From Candidatus Bacteroides merdipullorum (GTDB taxonomy: Bacteria > Bacteroidota > Bacteroidia > Bacteroidales > Bacteroidaceae): 64,000 bases of DNA. The stretch covers positions 20,435 to 84,434 of the forward strand of contig DXCK01000036.1 of NCBI GenBank assembly GCA_019116045.1, in the 5' to 3' direction. The position numbers were made by a program, and so were the translations under genes. Below the pieces are notes generated by a model, which saw nothing but the letters and a program-made list of their open reading frames with translations, was not told the DNA's origin and did not search any database. Below, piece by piece: positions 18,888 to 27,901 of the stretch (position 1 is the first letter of the stretch; every line of letters starts with the position of its first letter).

Positions 18888-20531
18888 TCAGCCAATGCGC
18901 GCGACGTCCTCCTCGAAGCAGTCGCGGCGGAGCGCCTTGTTTTTCACCTTGGCGCGGTAGTTATAGATGGTGTTGACGGAATAGTGCAGGAACTCGGCAA
19001 TCTGCGAACTGTCCGTGATGCCCAGCCGGATGAGGGCGAAGATGCGCAGCTCGGTGCAGAGTTGCCCCACGGCCTTGGGCTGTATCTGCTCGCCCGGGCG
19101 CAGCAAGTCGTTGAAGCGCTCGACGAAGTCCGGGAAAATGTGCAGGAAGACGGCGTCAAAGTTCGCATACAGCTCGTCCAAGGCTTCGTCCATCGCCGAG
19201 GGCGTGCGCGCCATCTTCAGCAGCTCCGCCGTCTGCCCCGCCACCAGCTTGTTGGCCACCATGCGCCGGTAAGTGTCCAGGCGGTCGACATAGGTCGAAC
19301 AGAGCTTGATGAAGCGCGCCAGGTAGTTTTCCTTGACGGCATTGGCCTCGCGCAGTTGCAGGTTGGCCGCCTGCAAGTCGCTGTTCATGCCGTGCAGGCG
19401 TTCGTTCAGCATGTGCAGGCTGTCGTTGGCTTCCTGCAGCCGGCGGCGTGCCAGGGCCAGTTTCTTCACCTGCCGCCAGATGTAGAACAGCGCCAGGACA
19501 AGCAGCAGCAAGAGCAGCGACGAGAAGAGCGTATAGTCGGTCAGCAGCGTGTTGCGGCGCGACAGCATCATCTGGTAGGCATCTTCTATCAGCGACAGTC
19601 CGCCCACGCTCTGGAGCACGCGCAGGCGGGCGTTGAACGACGAGGTCTGGCTCCACGAGAAATCCATGTAACGATAGGCCCGCTCCAGGTCGCCATCCTT
19701 GAACAGCGACTGGGCCAGCAGCAGCAACGACACGTGGTCCTGCACGGCCGCCCGGATGTCGGCAATGGCCGAACGCGCCAGGCAGCAACGGTATTCCTCG
19801 TCACGCCCCATCTGGTGGCAAATCAGCGAGCGCAGGTGATAGGCCACGGCCTGGTCCCGCGTGTCGGGCTTCACATGCTTCAAGCGCAGGTCGTTCTGCC
19901 TCAAAGCTTCTTCCAGTCGCCCGGCATTCAGCAGTTCCACCTCGCCCGGCTGCCGCGACGAGTCTTGCCACGACGCGTCATACAGGCGGACAGAGTCCCG
20001 GTACTGTTCGCCCAACACGCGGTAGCGCTGCTTCAGGCGATGGTCTTGGGTGTTGCCATACAGCTCGTCGTACACGCGCACATAGGCCGAAAAGTAACTG
20101 ACCGCCTGGGCGCTATCCAGCCCGCTCCGCTCTACCTCGCGCAGCACGTCGGACGCCTCCATGTACATCCCCGTAGAAGCAAGCAGGAAGCTCAGGCGGA
20201 TGCGGCTCTCCGCACGCAGGCGGGGCACGCCCATCGCATCGGCCAGGTCGATGTTGCGGTTCAGGCAAGCGATGGCCGAATCGCAGATATACGGTTCATA
20301 CAGTTCATACAGTTGGTTCTCCAGTTGGTAGCGCCGCTCGTCCGACAAGTCGGACGCACGCAGTTGCCGCCCCAGCAGCTCAATCTGCTTCTCCCGACGC
20401 TCGGCATAGCGGCGGTGCGAGGCGATGGTCTCGTCCAGCACGCGGAGCAACGAGTCGAGCGATGCCGCCCCACCCACGGCGGGCAAGGACAACACAACCA
20501 TAAGAAAGATAAGTAACCGTCTGATGCACAT
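18888..20531 (-). CDS. Membrane-anchored TPR regulator with C-terminal LuxR-like HTH (DUF6377-like)
   Basis: Signal peptide, TPR-rich region, TM (LLTDYTLFSSLLLLLLVLALFYIW), coiled coil, C-terminal ELRIFALIRLGITDSSQIAEFLHYSVNTIYNYRAKVKNK; paralogous to 48429-50084. Confidence 0.8.
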   Translation of the reverse strand: MCIRRLLIFLMVVLSLPAVGGAASLDSLLRVLDETIASHRRYAERREKQIELLGRQLRASDLSDERRYQLENQLYELYEPYICDSAIACLNRNIDLADAMGVPRLRAESRIRLSFLLASTGMYMEASDVLREVERSGLDSAQAVSYFSAYVRVYDELYGNTQDHRLKQRYRVLGEQYRDSVRLYDASWQDSSRQPGEVELLNAGRLEEALRQNDLRLKHVKPDTRDQAVAYHLRSLICHQMGRDEEYRCCLARSAIADIRAAVQDHVSLLLLAQSLFKDGDLERAYRYMDFSWSQTSSFNARLRVLQSVGGLSLIEDAYQMMLSRRNTLLTDYTLFSSLLLLLLVLALFYIWRQVKKLALARRRLQEANDSLHMLNERLHGMNSDLQAANLQLREANAVKENYLARFIKLCSTYVDRLDTYRRMVANKLVAGQTAELLKMARTPSAMDEALDELYANFDAVFLHIFPDFVERFNDLLRPGEQIQPKAVGQLCTELRIFALIRLGITDSSQIAEFLHYSVNTIYNYRAKVKNKALRRDCFEEDVARIG

Positions 20532-20564
20532 AACACAAAGCCCGGCCGAAGGAGGCCGGCCAGG

Positions 20565-20572
20565 CAAAGGTA
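20565..20572 (-). promoter_or_regulatory. -7 box TACCTTTG for 18888-20531 gene
   Basis: CAAAGGTA on + strand, about 34 nt upstream of start. Confidence 0.5.
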
Positions 20573-20626
20573 AGACAAAAAACGTACAATCGCACACATC
20601 GGCTTCCTTTTTCACCGCAAATTCCC

Positions 20627-20634
20627 TATATTTG
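20627..20634 (+). promoter_or_regulatory. -7 box TATATTTG for 20713 gene
   Basis: TATATTTG about 80 nt upstream of start. Confidence 0.45.
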
Positions 20635-20712
20635 CCCCCGACGGCGGTGCCCGAGTCGCTTCGTCCGCCCCCACACATACTTATATATACACATCCGAAC
20701 ACCCCGACAACG

Positions 20713-22071
20713 ATGCATACCCAGAAACCAACGATACACCGCAGCGAATGGCACGGCAAGGCCCGCCGGCAAATAAGGGAAACGCTTCCCCTGCTCCTGC
20801 TGCTGCCGCTGCTGCCGTTCTTCTCGTGCCGGCAAGGGACGGACAGGCCCCTCACGGCCGATGACTATTTCCGCCAAGGCCAGGCCCTGCACCGCGAACA
20901 CTACCTGCTGCGCGCCGCCGACTGCTACCACCAGGCCGCACGCCTGGCCGGACGCGACAGCATGCTCCACGCACGCCTCAGCCTGGAGCTGGGGCGCATC
21001 AACCGCTTCAAACTGCAAGGAAGGGCCGAAGACTCGTGCCTGGACAACGCCCTGCGCATCGCCCGCGGCTTGCACGACAGTGTGCTGCTGGCCGAGGTGC
21101 GGCACGAAAAAGCCCGCTCGCTCATCGCACGCGGCAAGCACGGAACGGCCAAGGCCCTGTTGCAGCGCGCCTTGCCCCAGCGACCCGAAGCACGCAAAGA
21201 CCTGGCACGCCTCTTCCTGGCAGAGAGGCAGGCAGACAGCGCCCTGGCCGTGCTGTCGGCGGAAACCGCGTCGCCTGCCTGCCGCCTGATGCGGGCGGAA
21301 GCTTTCCTGATGCTGGACAGGTACGATTCGGCCCGCTACTACTTGGAGAAGGACAGCGCACAGCTTTCGTTGCGCGAACGTGTGCAGGCCTGCCGGGACC
21401 TGGCACGCCTGGAAGAAGCGACCGGACACCCCGGCCGCGCACTGGCCGAAATGAAACGGCACGCCGACCTGCGCGACTCGCTGGCCGCCGACCACCGCGA
21501 GGAACTGCAAGAAAAAATAAGCAGTTCGGACGAATACCGCTTGCAACGCGAACGGGCCGAGCGGGCTGAGCGCGAGCGAGACGCCGGACAGGTGATGTTC
21601 TACCGCGTGCTGTCGGCCGCGCTGGCGCTCATCGGGCTGCTGCTGACCCTGTTCATCCGCAACAAACGGCGCGAAGCGCACCTGGAACGGCGGCTGCGCC
21701 AGCAAGAACTGGAGGCCACGCGACGGAAGCTGGAGTACTACCGCAGCCTCAACGCCATTACCATCCCCATCCTGTGCGGCAGGCGAAACGAACAGGGCGC
21801 CCTGCACCTGGGCGACGACGACTGGGAAGCCGTGACACGCAACACCGATGCCTGCTTCGACCGCTTCACCGAACGGCTGCGCGCCCATTGCCCGCTGCTG
21901 ACGGAGGAAGACGTGCGCTTCTGTTGCCTGGTCAAGATGGAACTGCCACTGGCCGTGCTGGCCGACATCTACCACATCGCCAAAGGCAGCATCTCGCGCC
22001 GGAAGATGCGGCTGAAGGAAAAGCTGGGCGTGAGCGACGGCTCTTTTGACGAGTTCATCGCCGGGTTCTGA
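20713..22071 (+). CDS. Membrane-anchored TPR regulator with C-terminal HTH
   Basis: N-terminal lipoprotein-like signal, TPR region, TM (VLSAALALIGLLLTLFI), coiled coil and C-terminal LTEEDVRFCCLVKMELPLAVLADIYHIAKGSISRRKMRLKEKLG. Confidence 0.7.
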   Translation: MHTQKPTIHRSEWHGKARRQIRETLPLLLLLPLLPFFSCRQGTDRPLTADDYFRQGQALHREHYLLRAADCYHQAARLAGRDSMLHARLSLELGRINRFKLQGRAEDSCLDNALRIARGLHDSVLLAEVRHEKARSLIARGKHGTAKALLQRALPQRPEARKDLARLFLAERQADSALAVLSAETASPACRLMRAEAFLMLDRYDSARYYLEKDSAQLSLRERVQACRDLARLEEATGHPGRALAEMKRHADLRDSLAADHREELQEKISSSDEYRLQRERAERAERERDAGQVMFYRVLSAALALIGLLLTLFIRNKRREAHLERRLRQQELEATRRKLEYYRSLNAITIPILCGRRNEQGALHLGDDDWEAVTRNTDACFDRFTERLRAHCPLLTEEDVRFCCLVKMELPLAVLADIYHIAKGSISRRKMRLKEKLGVSDGSFDEFIAGF

Positions 22072-22107
22072 CAAAGCGGCGGTTCTCTTCTGCTTTTCTC
22101 CGTTCCG

Positions 22108-22139
22108 AAGGCCGATGTACATCGGTCTTTTTTCTTTTT
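22108..22139 (+). terminator. Intrinsic terminator
   Basis: Perfect palindrome CCGATGTACATCGG followed by TCTTTTTTCTTTTT. Confidence 0.85.
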
Positions 22140-22210
22140 ATGCTATTTTCCAACGGTTTACGCATTTCCTTTGTACATCGTGTTTCCTTGGGTGAGCAGA
22201 AATCTCACCG

Positions 22211-22218
22211 TAACTTTG
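22211..22218 (+). promoter_or_regulatory. -7 box TAACTTTG
   Basis: TAACTTTG 37 nt upstream of start at 22255, CTTG 20 nt further upstream. Confidence 0.45.
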
Positions 22219-22254
22219 CCGCCGAAAACCTAACCAAAAAACGAAGAAAGAAGT

Positions 22255-22659
22255 ATGAAAAAGTTTTGCACAACCCTCGTGTCCTGCCTGCTGCTGTCGT
22301 CGTGCTGCACGCTCTTCACAGACACGAAACAAACCATCACCTTCCGTGCGCCGAACGGCACGAAGATTTACGACGCCAACAACAATGTCAAAGTGGCCGA
22401 AGTGACCAGCAACCAGACGGTCACCGCCCGCCTGCGCAAACGGCGTGAAGAACGCATACTGGTCGCCCAACTGCCGGGCCACCTGCCTACGACCTTCGCC
22501 CTGGAGCCGGCGTTCAACACCACCGCCCTCTGGAACCTGCTGTTCTGGCCGGGCTTCCTGGTTGACTTCGTCTCGCAGAAGATGTTCAAGTGGGACGAAA
22601 CGGTCATCCCCATCGAACTGGAGCCGGACGTAGATGCCGAGAAATATTGTAACGACTGA
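22255..22659 (+). CDS. Small secreted lipoprotein (PEGA-like), hypothetical
   Basis: Lipoprotein signal (VSCLLLSSCC), short beta-rich body, hydrophobic stretch TTALWNLLFWPGFLVDFV. Confidence 0.65.
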   Translation: MKKFCTTLVSCLLLSSCCTLFTDTKQTITFRAPNGTKIYDANNNVKVAEVTSNQTVTARLRKRREERILVAQLPGHLPTTFALEPAFNTTALWNLLFWPGFLVDFVSQKMFKWDETVIPIELEPDVDAEKYCND

Positions 22660-22699
22660 CCCTTCTTCTTTTTAACCATTCACCTAAACAACCCAAACT

Positions 22700-23407
22700 A
22701 TGAACATGAAGAAGCAGGCCCGCTTTTTGATACTGGCCGTTTTCTTACTGACAACCACCCAACGCGCACAAGGACAAGAAGAACAAAAAGGAGAGCAAAG
22801 TCAACGGTGGGACTTCGAGGTGAGCGGCGCGCTCAATAACTACGACCTGTGGGAGATAGAAGCATCGGCCACCTACCACGCCTTCCGCCACGCCGGACTG
22901 ACCCTGAGCCTATGGTCTGCCGGTGAAATCCATAGCCGGTCTTTCGGCGGCACCACTGCCGACCAGCGCTGGCGCTGGCAAAGCGACAACGATTCGCCCA
23001 TCTGTTGCCTGGCCCTGCGGCCCTCTGTCCGATTGAGCACGCCTGTCTGGTGGGTAGGACGCGACCGGGACTGCGGGCTCAGCCTGGCCCTGTCGCCGGG
23101 CCTTACCCTGCCTCTTCCGCCTAACCGAACCTTACAGATAGATTACTTTCCGAACCAACCCGGTGCGTGGACAGCCATCCGCTCCGAACGTGTGAAGAAC
23201 CACGGCGCACGGTGGCTGTTTCCCCACGCCCGGGTAGCGGTCTGCGTAATGATAGAAGAACACCTGCGGCTGTCGCTCGGCTACACCTGCTCCGGCTTTG
23301 ACCCCTACCAGGGCGTGCGTTCCATCGCGGTGGAAGGCCAACGCCTGGACATCGAACGCCACAAGCTGATGCACAGCGTGTCGCTGGCAGTGGGAATCTG
23401 CTTCTGA
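22700..23407 (+). CDS. Hypothetical secreted/outer-membrane protein
   Basis: Signal peptide; alternating aromatic beta-strand pattern. Confidence 0.6.
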   Translation: MNMKKQARFLILAVFLLTTTQRAQGQEEQKGEQSQRWDFEVSGALNNYDLWEIEASATYHAFRHAGLTLSLWSAGEIHSRSFGGTTADQRWRWQSDNDSPICCLALRPSVRLSTPVWWVGRDRDCGLSLALSPGLTLPLPPNRTLQIDYFPNQPGAWTAIRSERVKNHGARWLFPHARVAVCVMIEEHLRLSLGYTCSGFDPYQGVRSIAVEGQRLDIERHKLMHSVSLAVGICF

Positions 23408-23462
23408 CCCTCAAAAACGAAGAAAATTGCGGCTGACAGGCACGCGGCATCCACATATTCCG

Positions 23463-23470
23463 TATCTTTG
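23463..23470 (+). promoter_or_regulatory. -7 box TATCTTTG
   Basis: TATCTTTG 31 nt upstream of start at 23501. Confidence 0.55.
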
Positions 23471-23500
23471 CCACGCATAACAACATAGCCGTAGAAGAAC

Positions 23501-24355
23501 ATGAGTCCGCATAAGTCATTACTCGCCCCCCTGCTGTTGGCCATACTGGCATTGGCCTTCGGCTACCGAAGCTACACACAGACCGAACGCTTCATCGCCG
23601 CCGATCTGAGCCAGGCCGTGCGCCGCGCCGTGTTGCAACAGCGCGATTTGTCCCAACAGCCCGACACCCTCCGCGCCTACATCCGGTTGAGCCAGAGCAT
23701 GGATGCCCCCGTCACCGTGACGGGAGCCAACCCGGCCTTCGCCCAGGCCCTGACCTTAGAGGGATTGCGCCGACGCGCCGTGCTGACCGTCCAACTGTCC
23801 GATGCCGGCACGACCCCCGTGCCCGAAGGCTGCCTGGCCAGCGACACCGTGCTGTGGCTGGCGCCCGAAGCCGACGGGGTCGTGCTGTCCTTCCGCGGTT
23901 ATGCACGCTGCACGCCTTGGTTCATCCTGAGCCAGTCCGACCAGCTCACGGCCGGCCTCCTGCTGCTGGCTGCCCTGCTATGGGGCGGATGGACCTTGGC
24001 CTACCGGAGAAGACGTGCCACCACCCCTCCGACGGACGAGACCACCGACGACGAGGGCCTCATCACGCTGGGCAACCTCTCGCTCTCCATGCGCGACGAC
24101 TGTTTCTACGACGAACACCGCGAACGCCTGCACCTAACGCCCATGCAGCATGCACTGATGGAGATGTTCTACCTGAACGAAGCCCACCGCCTGACCAAGC
24201 CGCACATCTGCCGCGCCCTCTGGCCCGGCAAGGACAACGCCGACGAGACGCTCTACACCCTCATCCGCCGCCTCAAGCCCATTGTCGAGGCACACAGCAA
24301 CCTGCGCATCAGCAGCGACCGCGGCCGGGCCTACGTGTTGGAGGTCGGCGAATAG
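23501..24355 (+). CDS. Membrane-anchored regulator: two TM segments flanking a periplasmic domain, cytoplasmic PhoB/OmpR-type winged helix
   Basis: TM1 LLAPLLLAILALAFGY, TM2 LTAGLLLLAALLWGGWTLAY, C-terminal LTPMQHALMEMFYLNEAHRLTKPHICRALWPGKDNADETLYTLIRRLKPIVE...ISSDRGRAYVLEV. Confidence 0.85.
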   Translation: MSPHKSLLAPLLLAILALAFGYRSYTQTERFIAADLSQAVRRAVLQQRDLSQQPDTLRAYIRLSQSMDAPVTVTGANPAFAQALTLEGLRRRAVLTVQLSDAGTTPVPEGCLASDTVLWLAPEADGVVLSFRGYARCTPWFILSQSDQLTAGLLLLAALLWGGWTLAYRRRRATTPPTDETTDDEGLITLGNLSLSMRDDCFYDEHRERLHLTPMQHALMEMFYLNEAHRLTKPHICRALWPGKDNADETLYTLIRRLKPIVEAHSNLRISSDRGRAYVLEVGE

Positions 24356-24379
24356 GCTTCCACTCGGGCTCCGACCGGT

Positions 24380-24407
24380 TGTCAGACAAATGTCAGGCAA
24401 GTATCAG
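24380..24407 (+). promoter_or_regulatory. Candidate operator: three TGTCAG/TATCAG half-sites with 11-bp phasing
   Basis: TGTCAG at 24380, TGTCAG at 24391, TATCAG at 24402, upstream of TonB receptor. Confidence 0.6.
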
Positions 24408-24475
24408 CCTTTTGTTTCCGCCCGTCGGCCAACGCTTTCCTACCTTCGCGCCGTAAACCCAAAAGACGCGAAAAT

Positions 24476-26839
24476 ATGCTCAGACAACTTTGCTTGGGCT
24501 GCCTCCTGGTGCTGACGGCAGGAGGCCTACTCACAGCCCAGACCCTTCCGACCCCAGCCGACAGCATACCTGCCCTGCACGGACGGGTGCAGACCACCGA
24601 AGGCACGCCTGTCGAACTGGCCAACGTCGTCCTGCTCAGTGCCGCAGACTCCACCTTCCTGCAAGGCACATGCAGCCGCGCAGACGGCAGCTTCGCTCTC
24701 TCTCCCGCCTCGCCGGGACGCTACCTGCTCCAAGTGTCGTGCGTGGGCTACGAGACCCTGCTCCGACCCACCGACGGACAGAGCAGCATCACCTGCACGC
24801 TCCAGGCTGTTTCGACGGCGCTGGACGAAACCGTCATTACTGCCCGCCGCCCGCAATATCGGCTGAAACAGGGCGGCACGCTGGAGACCGACGTGCGCCA
24901 CAGTCTGCTGGCACGCCTGGAGACAGCCGCCGACGTACTGGCGCGCCTGCCCGGCATACGCGGTTCGGCCGAAGAAGGCTTCACGGTCTTCAGCAAGGGA
25001 ACGCCACTTATCTATATAGACAACAGACGGCTGCAAGACGTGACGGAGCTGCTCCGGCTGAACGCTGCCGACATCGACCGCGTGGAGTTGCTGACCAACC
25101 CCGGGCCGGAATACGACGCCGAGGTGAAAGCCGTCATCCGCATCCACACCATCCGGGGACGGGACGATGGCTGGGGCGGCAACGTGCGCCTGGCCATGAC
25201 GCAGGGCCGACGCCCGGGGCACGCCGAGCAAGCAGGCGTGAACTACCAGCGCGGCGGCCTGTCGGTGCAGGCTTCGGCCTATGGATACTTGAGCCAGGAA
25301 CGGATGGGGAGGGACGCGCGCTACCTCATCGCCCCGGCCGACGGCAGCGGACAGACACGCGACGTGCGCGACACGTTCGACCGCCGGCTGAAGGGCCACT
25401 CGCTGGGCACCTCGGCCAGCGTGGACTATGCGTTCAACCCGCGGCACAGCGTGGGGGCGTCGTACCAATTCTTCCGCACGCCCGACCTGCGGATGGCGTT
25501 CGACTCGTGGTATGCCACCATGCAGCCCGACGGCACGCCGGAGGAACGGACGGACAAGACGTCGCACAACCTGATGCAGAACACGTCGCACCAGCTCAAT
25601 GCCTACTACCAGGGCGACGCGAAGGACTGGCACATCGACCTGACCGCCGACGCCCTCATCGGCAGCAGCCTGGACACGCAGCAGGCACACGAGATGCACG
25701 ACGACGGCACGGAGCAGGAGATTGACAGCCGCAACCGTTCGCGCAACCGGCTCTTCGCCGCCAAGCTCATCGTGAGCCATCCGCTGGGACGGGGAACGCT
25801 GAAATTCGGCGCGGACCACACCTTCATCCGCCGACGCGACCGCTTCCTGAACCCGCAAGACCTGCTGCCCACCACGGACAGCCGCATCGACGAGCGGAAG
25901 ACGGCCGCCTTCGCGCAGTATGTGCTGAACGTGGGAAAGGTGAGCGCGTCTGCCGGCCTGCGCTACGAACACGCCCGTTCGCGCTACTACGAGCAAGGCA
26001 TCCTCGTGCCCGAACAGAGCCGCACCTACGACGACTGGCTGCCCACACTCTCCGCGGACTTCCCCTTGGGCAAGGTGCAGGCCAGCCTGAGCTACACGGC
26101 CAAGACCACCCGGCCGAACTTCATGCAACTCCGCAGTTCGATGAACTACAACAACCGGTATATATACGAGGGTGGTAATCCCCTGCTCCAACCGGAGACG
26201 GTGCACAACGTGCAGTTGCTTCTGCTGTGGCAGTGGCTCCAAGGCAGCGTGAGCTACACGCGGCGGCGGAACGCGATAGAGTTTCAGTCGCGGGACTACG
26301 AGGGCGATGCGGACGTGGTGCTGTTCTCGTCGGCCAACTATCCGAGGCTGGAAACGCTGGACGTTTCCTTGTTCGCCTCGCCGAAGATAGGGTGCTGGGA
26401 GCCGACGTGGGGAGCGCTCTTCATGCAGCCGTTTTTCAGTGTGATGAACGAGGGCGTACGCCGGCGGCTGAACCGGGCATCGGTCTACGTCGTGTGGCGC
26501 AACAACTGGACGCTGCCGGGCGGATGGATGCTCTCGCTGGATGCTTCGGCGCAGACCCGGGGCGACCAGGGAACGGCGCGCATCGACAGATTCTGGGCCA
26601 TGGACGCGGCCGTGCGCCGCTCGTGGCTGGATGGACGGCTGACGCTCTCGCTGCAGGGGCAGGACCTGTGGAATACGCGGCGCGTCAATACGCAACTGTT
26701 CGGTTCGCGCCTGACCTACGAACGGCAGACTCGGCCCGACTCGCGGCGCTTCCTGCTGACGGTGAGCTACCGCTTCCGCGCCGAAGGCAAGGCTTATCGG
26801 GGAAAACCGGCGGCGGCAGACGACTTGAGAAGGTTGTAA
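24476..26839 (+). CDS. TonB-dependent receptor / outer membrane beta-barrel family protein with CarboxypepD_reg-like N-terminus
   Basis: LHGRVQTTEGTPVELANVVLLSAADSTFLQGTCSRADGSFAL domain, plug (LPGIRGSAEEGFTVFSKGTPLIYIDNRRL), barrel. Confidence 0.88.
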   Translation: MLRQLCLGCLLVLTAGGLLTAQTLPTPADSIPALHGRVQTTEGTPVELANVVLLSAADSTFLQGTCSRADGSFALSPASPGRYLLQVSCVGYETLLRPTDGQSSITCTLQAVSTALDETVITARRPQYRLKQGGTLETDVRHSLLARLETAADVLARLPGIRGSAEEGFTVFSKGTPLIYIDNRRLQDVTELLRLNAADIDRVELLTNPGPEYDAEVKAVIRIHTIRGRDDGWGGNVRLAMTQGRRPGHAEQAGVNYQRGGLSVQASAYGYLSQERMGRDARYLIAPADGSGQTRDVRDTFDRRLKGHSLGTSASVDYAFNPRHSVGASYQFFRTPDLRMAFDSWYATMQPDGTPEERTDKTSHNLMQNTSHQLNAYYQGDAKDWHIDLTADALIGSSLDTQQAHEMHDDGTEQEIDSRNRSRNRLFAAKLIVSHPLGRGTLKFGADHTFIRRRDRFLNPQDLLPTTDSRIDERKTAAFAQYVLNVGKVSASAGLRYEHARSRYYEQGILVPEQSRTYDDWLPTLSADFPLGKVQASLSYTAKTTRPNFMQLRSSMNYNNRYIYEGGNPLLQPETVHNVQLLLLWQWLQGSVSYTRRRNAIEFQSRDYEGDADVVLFSSANYPRLETLDVSLFASPKIGCWEPTWGALFMQPFFSVMNEGVRRRLNRASVYVVWRNNWTLPGGWMLSLDASAQTRGDQGTARIDRFWAMDAAVRRSWLDGRLTLSLQGQDLWNTRRVNTQLFGSRLTYERQTRPDSRRFLLTVSYRFRAEGKAYRGKPAAADDLRRL

Positions 26840-26854
26840 AAGAAAGGTTTGCTC

Positions 26855-26978
26855 TGTCATTTCGAGTGGAGCGCAGCGGAATCGAGAAATCTCACTATGC
26901 GCAGAAAAGACACGAGGGAAATAAGCGAAAGACGTTAGGGAGATGTCTCGACTACGCTGCGCTTCGCTCGACATGACA
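26855..26978. repeat. 124-bp inverted-repeat element (TGTCATTTCGAG...CTCGACATGACA)
   Basis: Long imperfect terminal inverted repeats, 15 nt after the TonB receptor stop codon. Confidence 0.85.
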
Positions 26979-27126
26979 GGAAGCGATATTTATCTGCACT
27001 TGAAGCCAAGGACATCCCCTGAGTTACCATTCATCGAGCAGTGCTTCTACAGGTCTTTATAAAACGTCCACGGGTAAAGATACGGAAAAAAAGAAAGATA
27101 TTGTTGGAATACGAGAAACTTTGTCT

Positions 27127-27134
27127 TACTTTTG
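27127..27134 (+). promoter_or_regulatory. -7 box TACTTTTG for XRE-cupin gene
   Basis: TACTTTTG with GTTG 20 nt upstream. Confidence 0.5.
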
Positions 27135-27184
27135 CACCACAGTGAAACAGTTAGATACCGAAAACACATCAGAACAACACAACT

Positions 27185-27760
27185 ATGGATACAAGTAAGA
27201 TTGTGGGCGCAAAGATAAGGACGCTCCGCGAAAGCCGCCGCATCAGCCTGGAGGAACTCGCACAACGCTCGGGGCTGGCCGTCGAGCAAGTAGAACGCAT
27301 CGAGAACAACATCGACCTCCCTTCCCTGGCGCCACTCATCAAGATTGCCCGTGTGCTGGGCGTCCGCCTGGGCACGTTCCTGGACGACCAAGACGAGACG
27401 GGACCCAGCGTATGCCGCCACAACGAAGCGGGCGATACCATCAGCTTCTCGAACAACGCCATACAAAGCCGCAAGCACATGGAGTACCACTCGCTCTCGC
27501 GTGCGAAAGCCGACCGGCACATGGAGCCTTTCATCATCGACGTGGCGGCCACGGAAGACACAGACTTCGTACTGTCGTCGCACGAGGGCGAGGAGTTCAT
27601 CTACGTCCTCGAGGGACAAATGGAAATCTGTTACGGCAAACACACCTACCTGCTGGAGCCGGGCGACAGCATCTACTACGACTCCATCGTGCCCCACCAC
27701 GTGCACGGCTACGAGGGACAGGCCGCCAAAATCCTGGCCGTGGTCTACACACCCGTCTGA
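27185..27760 (+). CDS. XRE family regulator with C-terminal cupin domain
   Basis: HTH (IRTLRESRRISLEELAQRSGLAVEQVERIENN) and cupin (GEEFIYVLEGQMEICYGKHTYLLEPGDSIYYDSIVPHHVHGYEGQAAKILAVVY). Confidence 0.92.
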   Translation: MDTSKIVGAKIRTLRESRRISLEELAQRSGLAVEQVERIENNIDLPSLAPLIKIARVLGVRLGTFLDDQDETGPSVCRHNEAGDTISFSNNAIQSRKHMEYHSLSRAKADRHMEPFIIDVAATEDTDFVLSSHEGEEFIYVLEGQMEICYGKHTYLLEPGDSIYYDSIVPHHVHGYEGQAAKILAVVYTPV

Positions 27761-27863
27761 CCCCTCGCGAACCCGCTTCGGCTCTTGCCCGCAAGAGCCG
27801 AAGCCCGTGCGAAACAGAGACACGCTTCGTGTGCGCACGAAGCAGCGCCCCCGTGCGCCACAG
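27761..27863. repeat. Degenerate ~22-nt repeat family, copy D; contains two perfect hairpins (27775-27804, 27824-27843)
   Basis: GCTTCGGCTCTTGC-CC-GCAAGAGCCGAAGC and GCTTCGTG-TGCG-CACGAAGC. Confidence 0.75.
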
Positions 27864-27901
27864 AAAAATCTTCATTCACCATTCATCATTCTGCATCAGA
27901 A

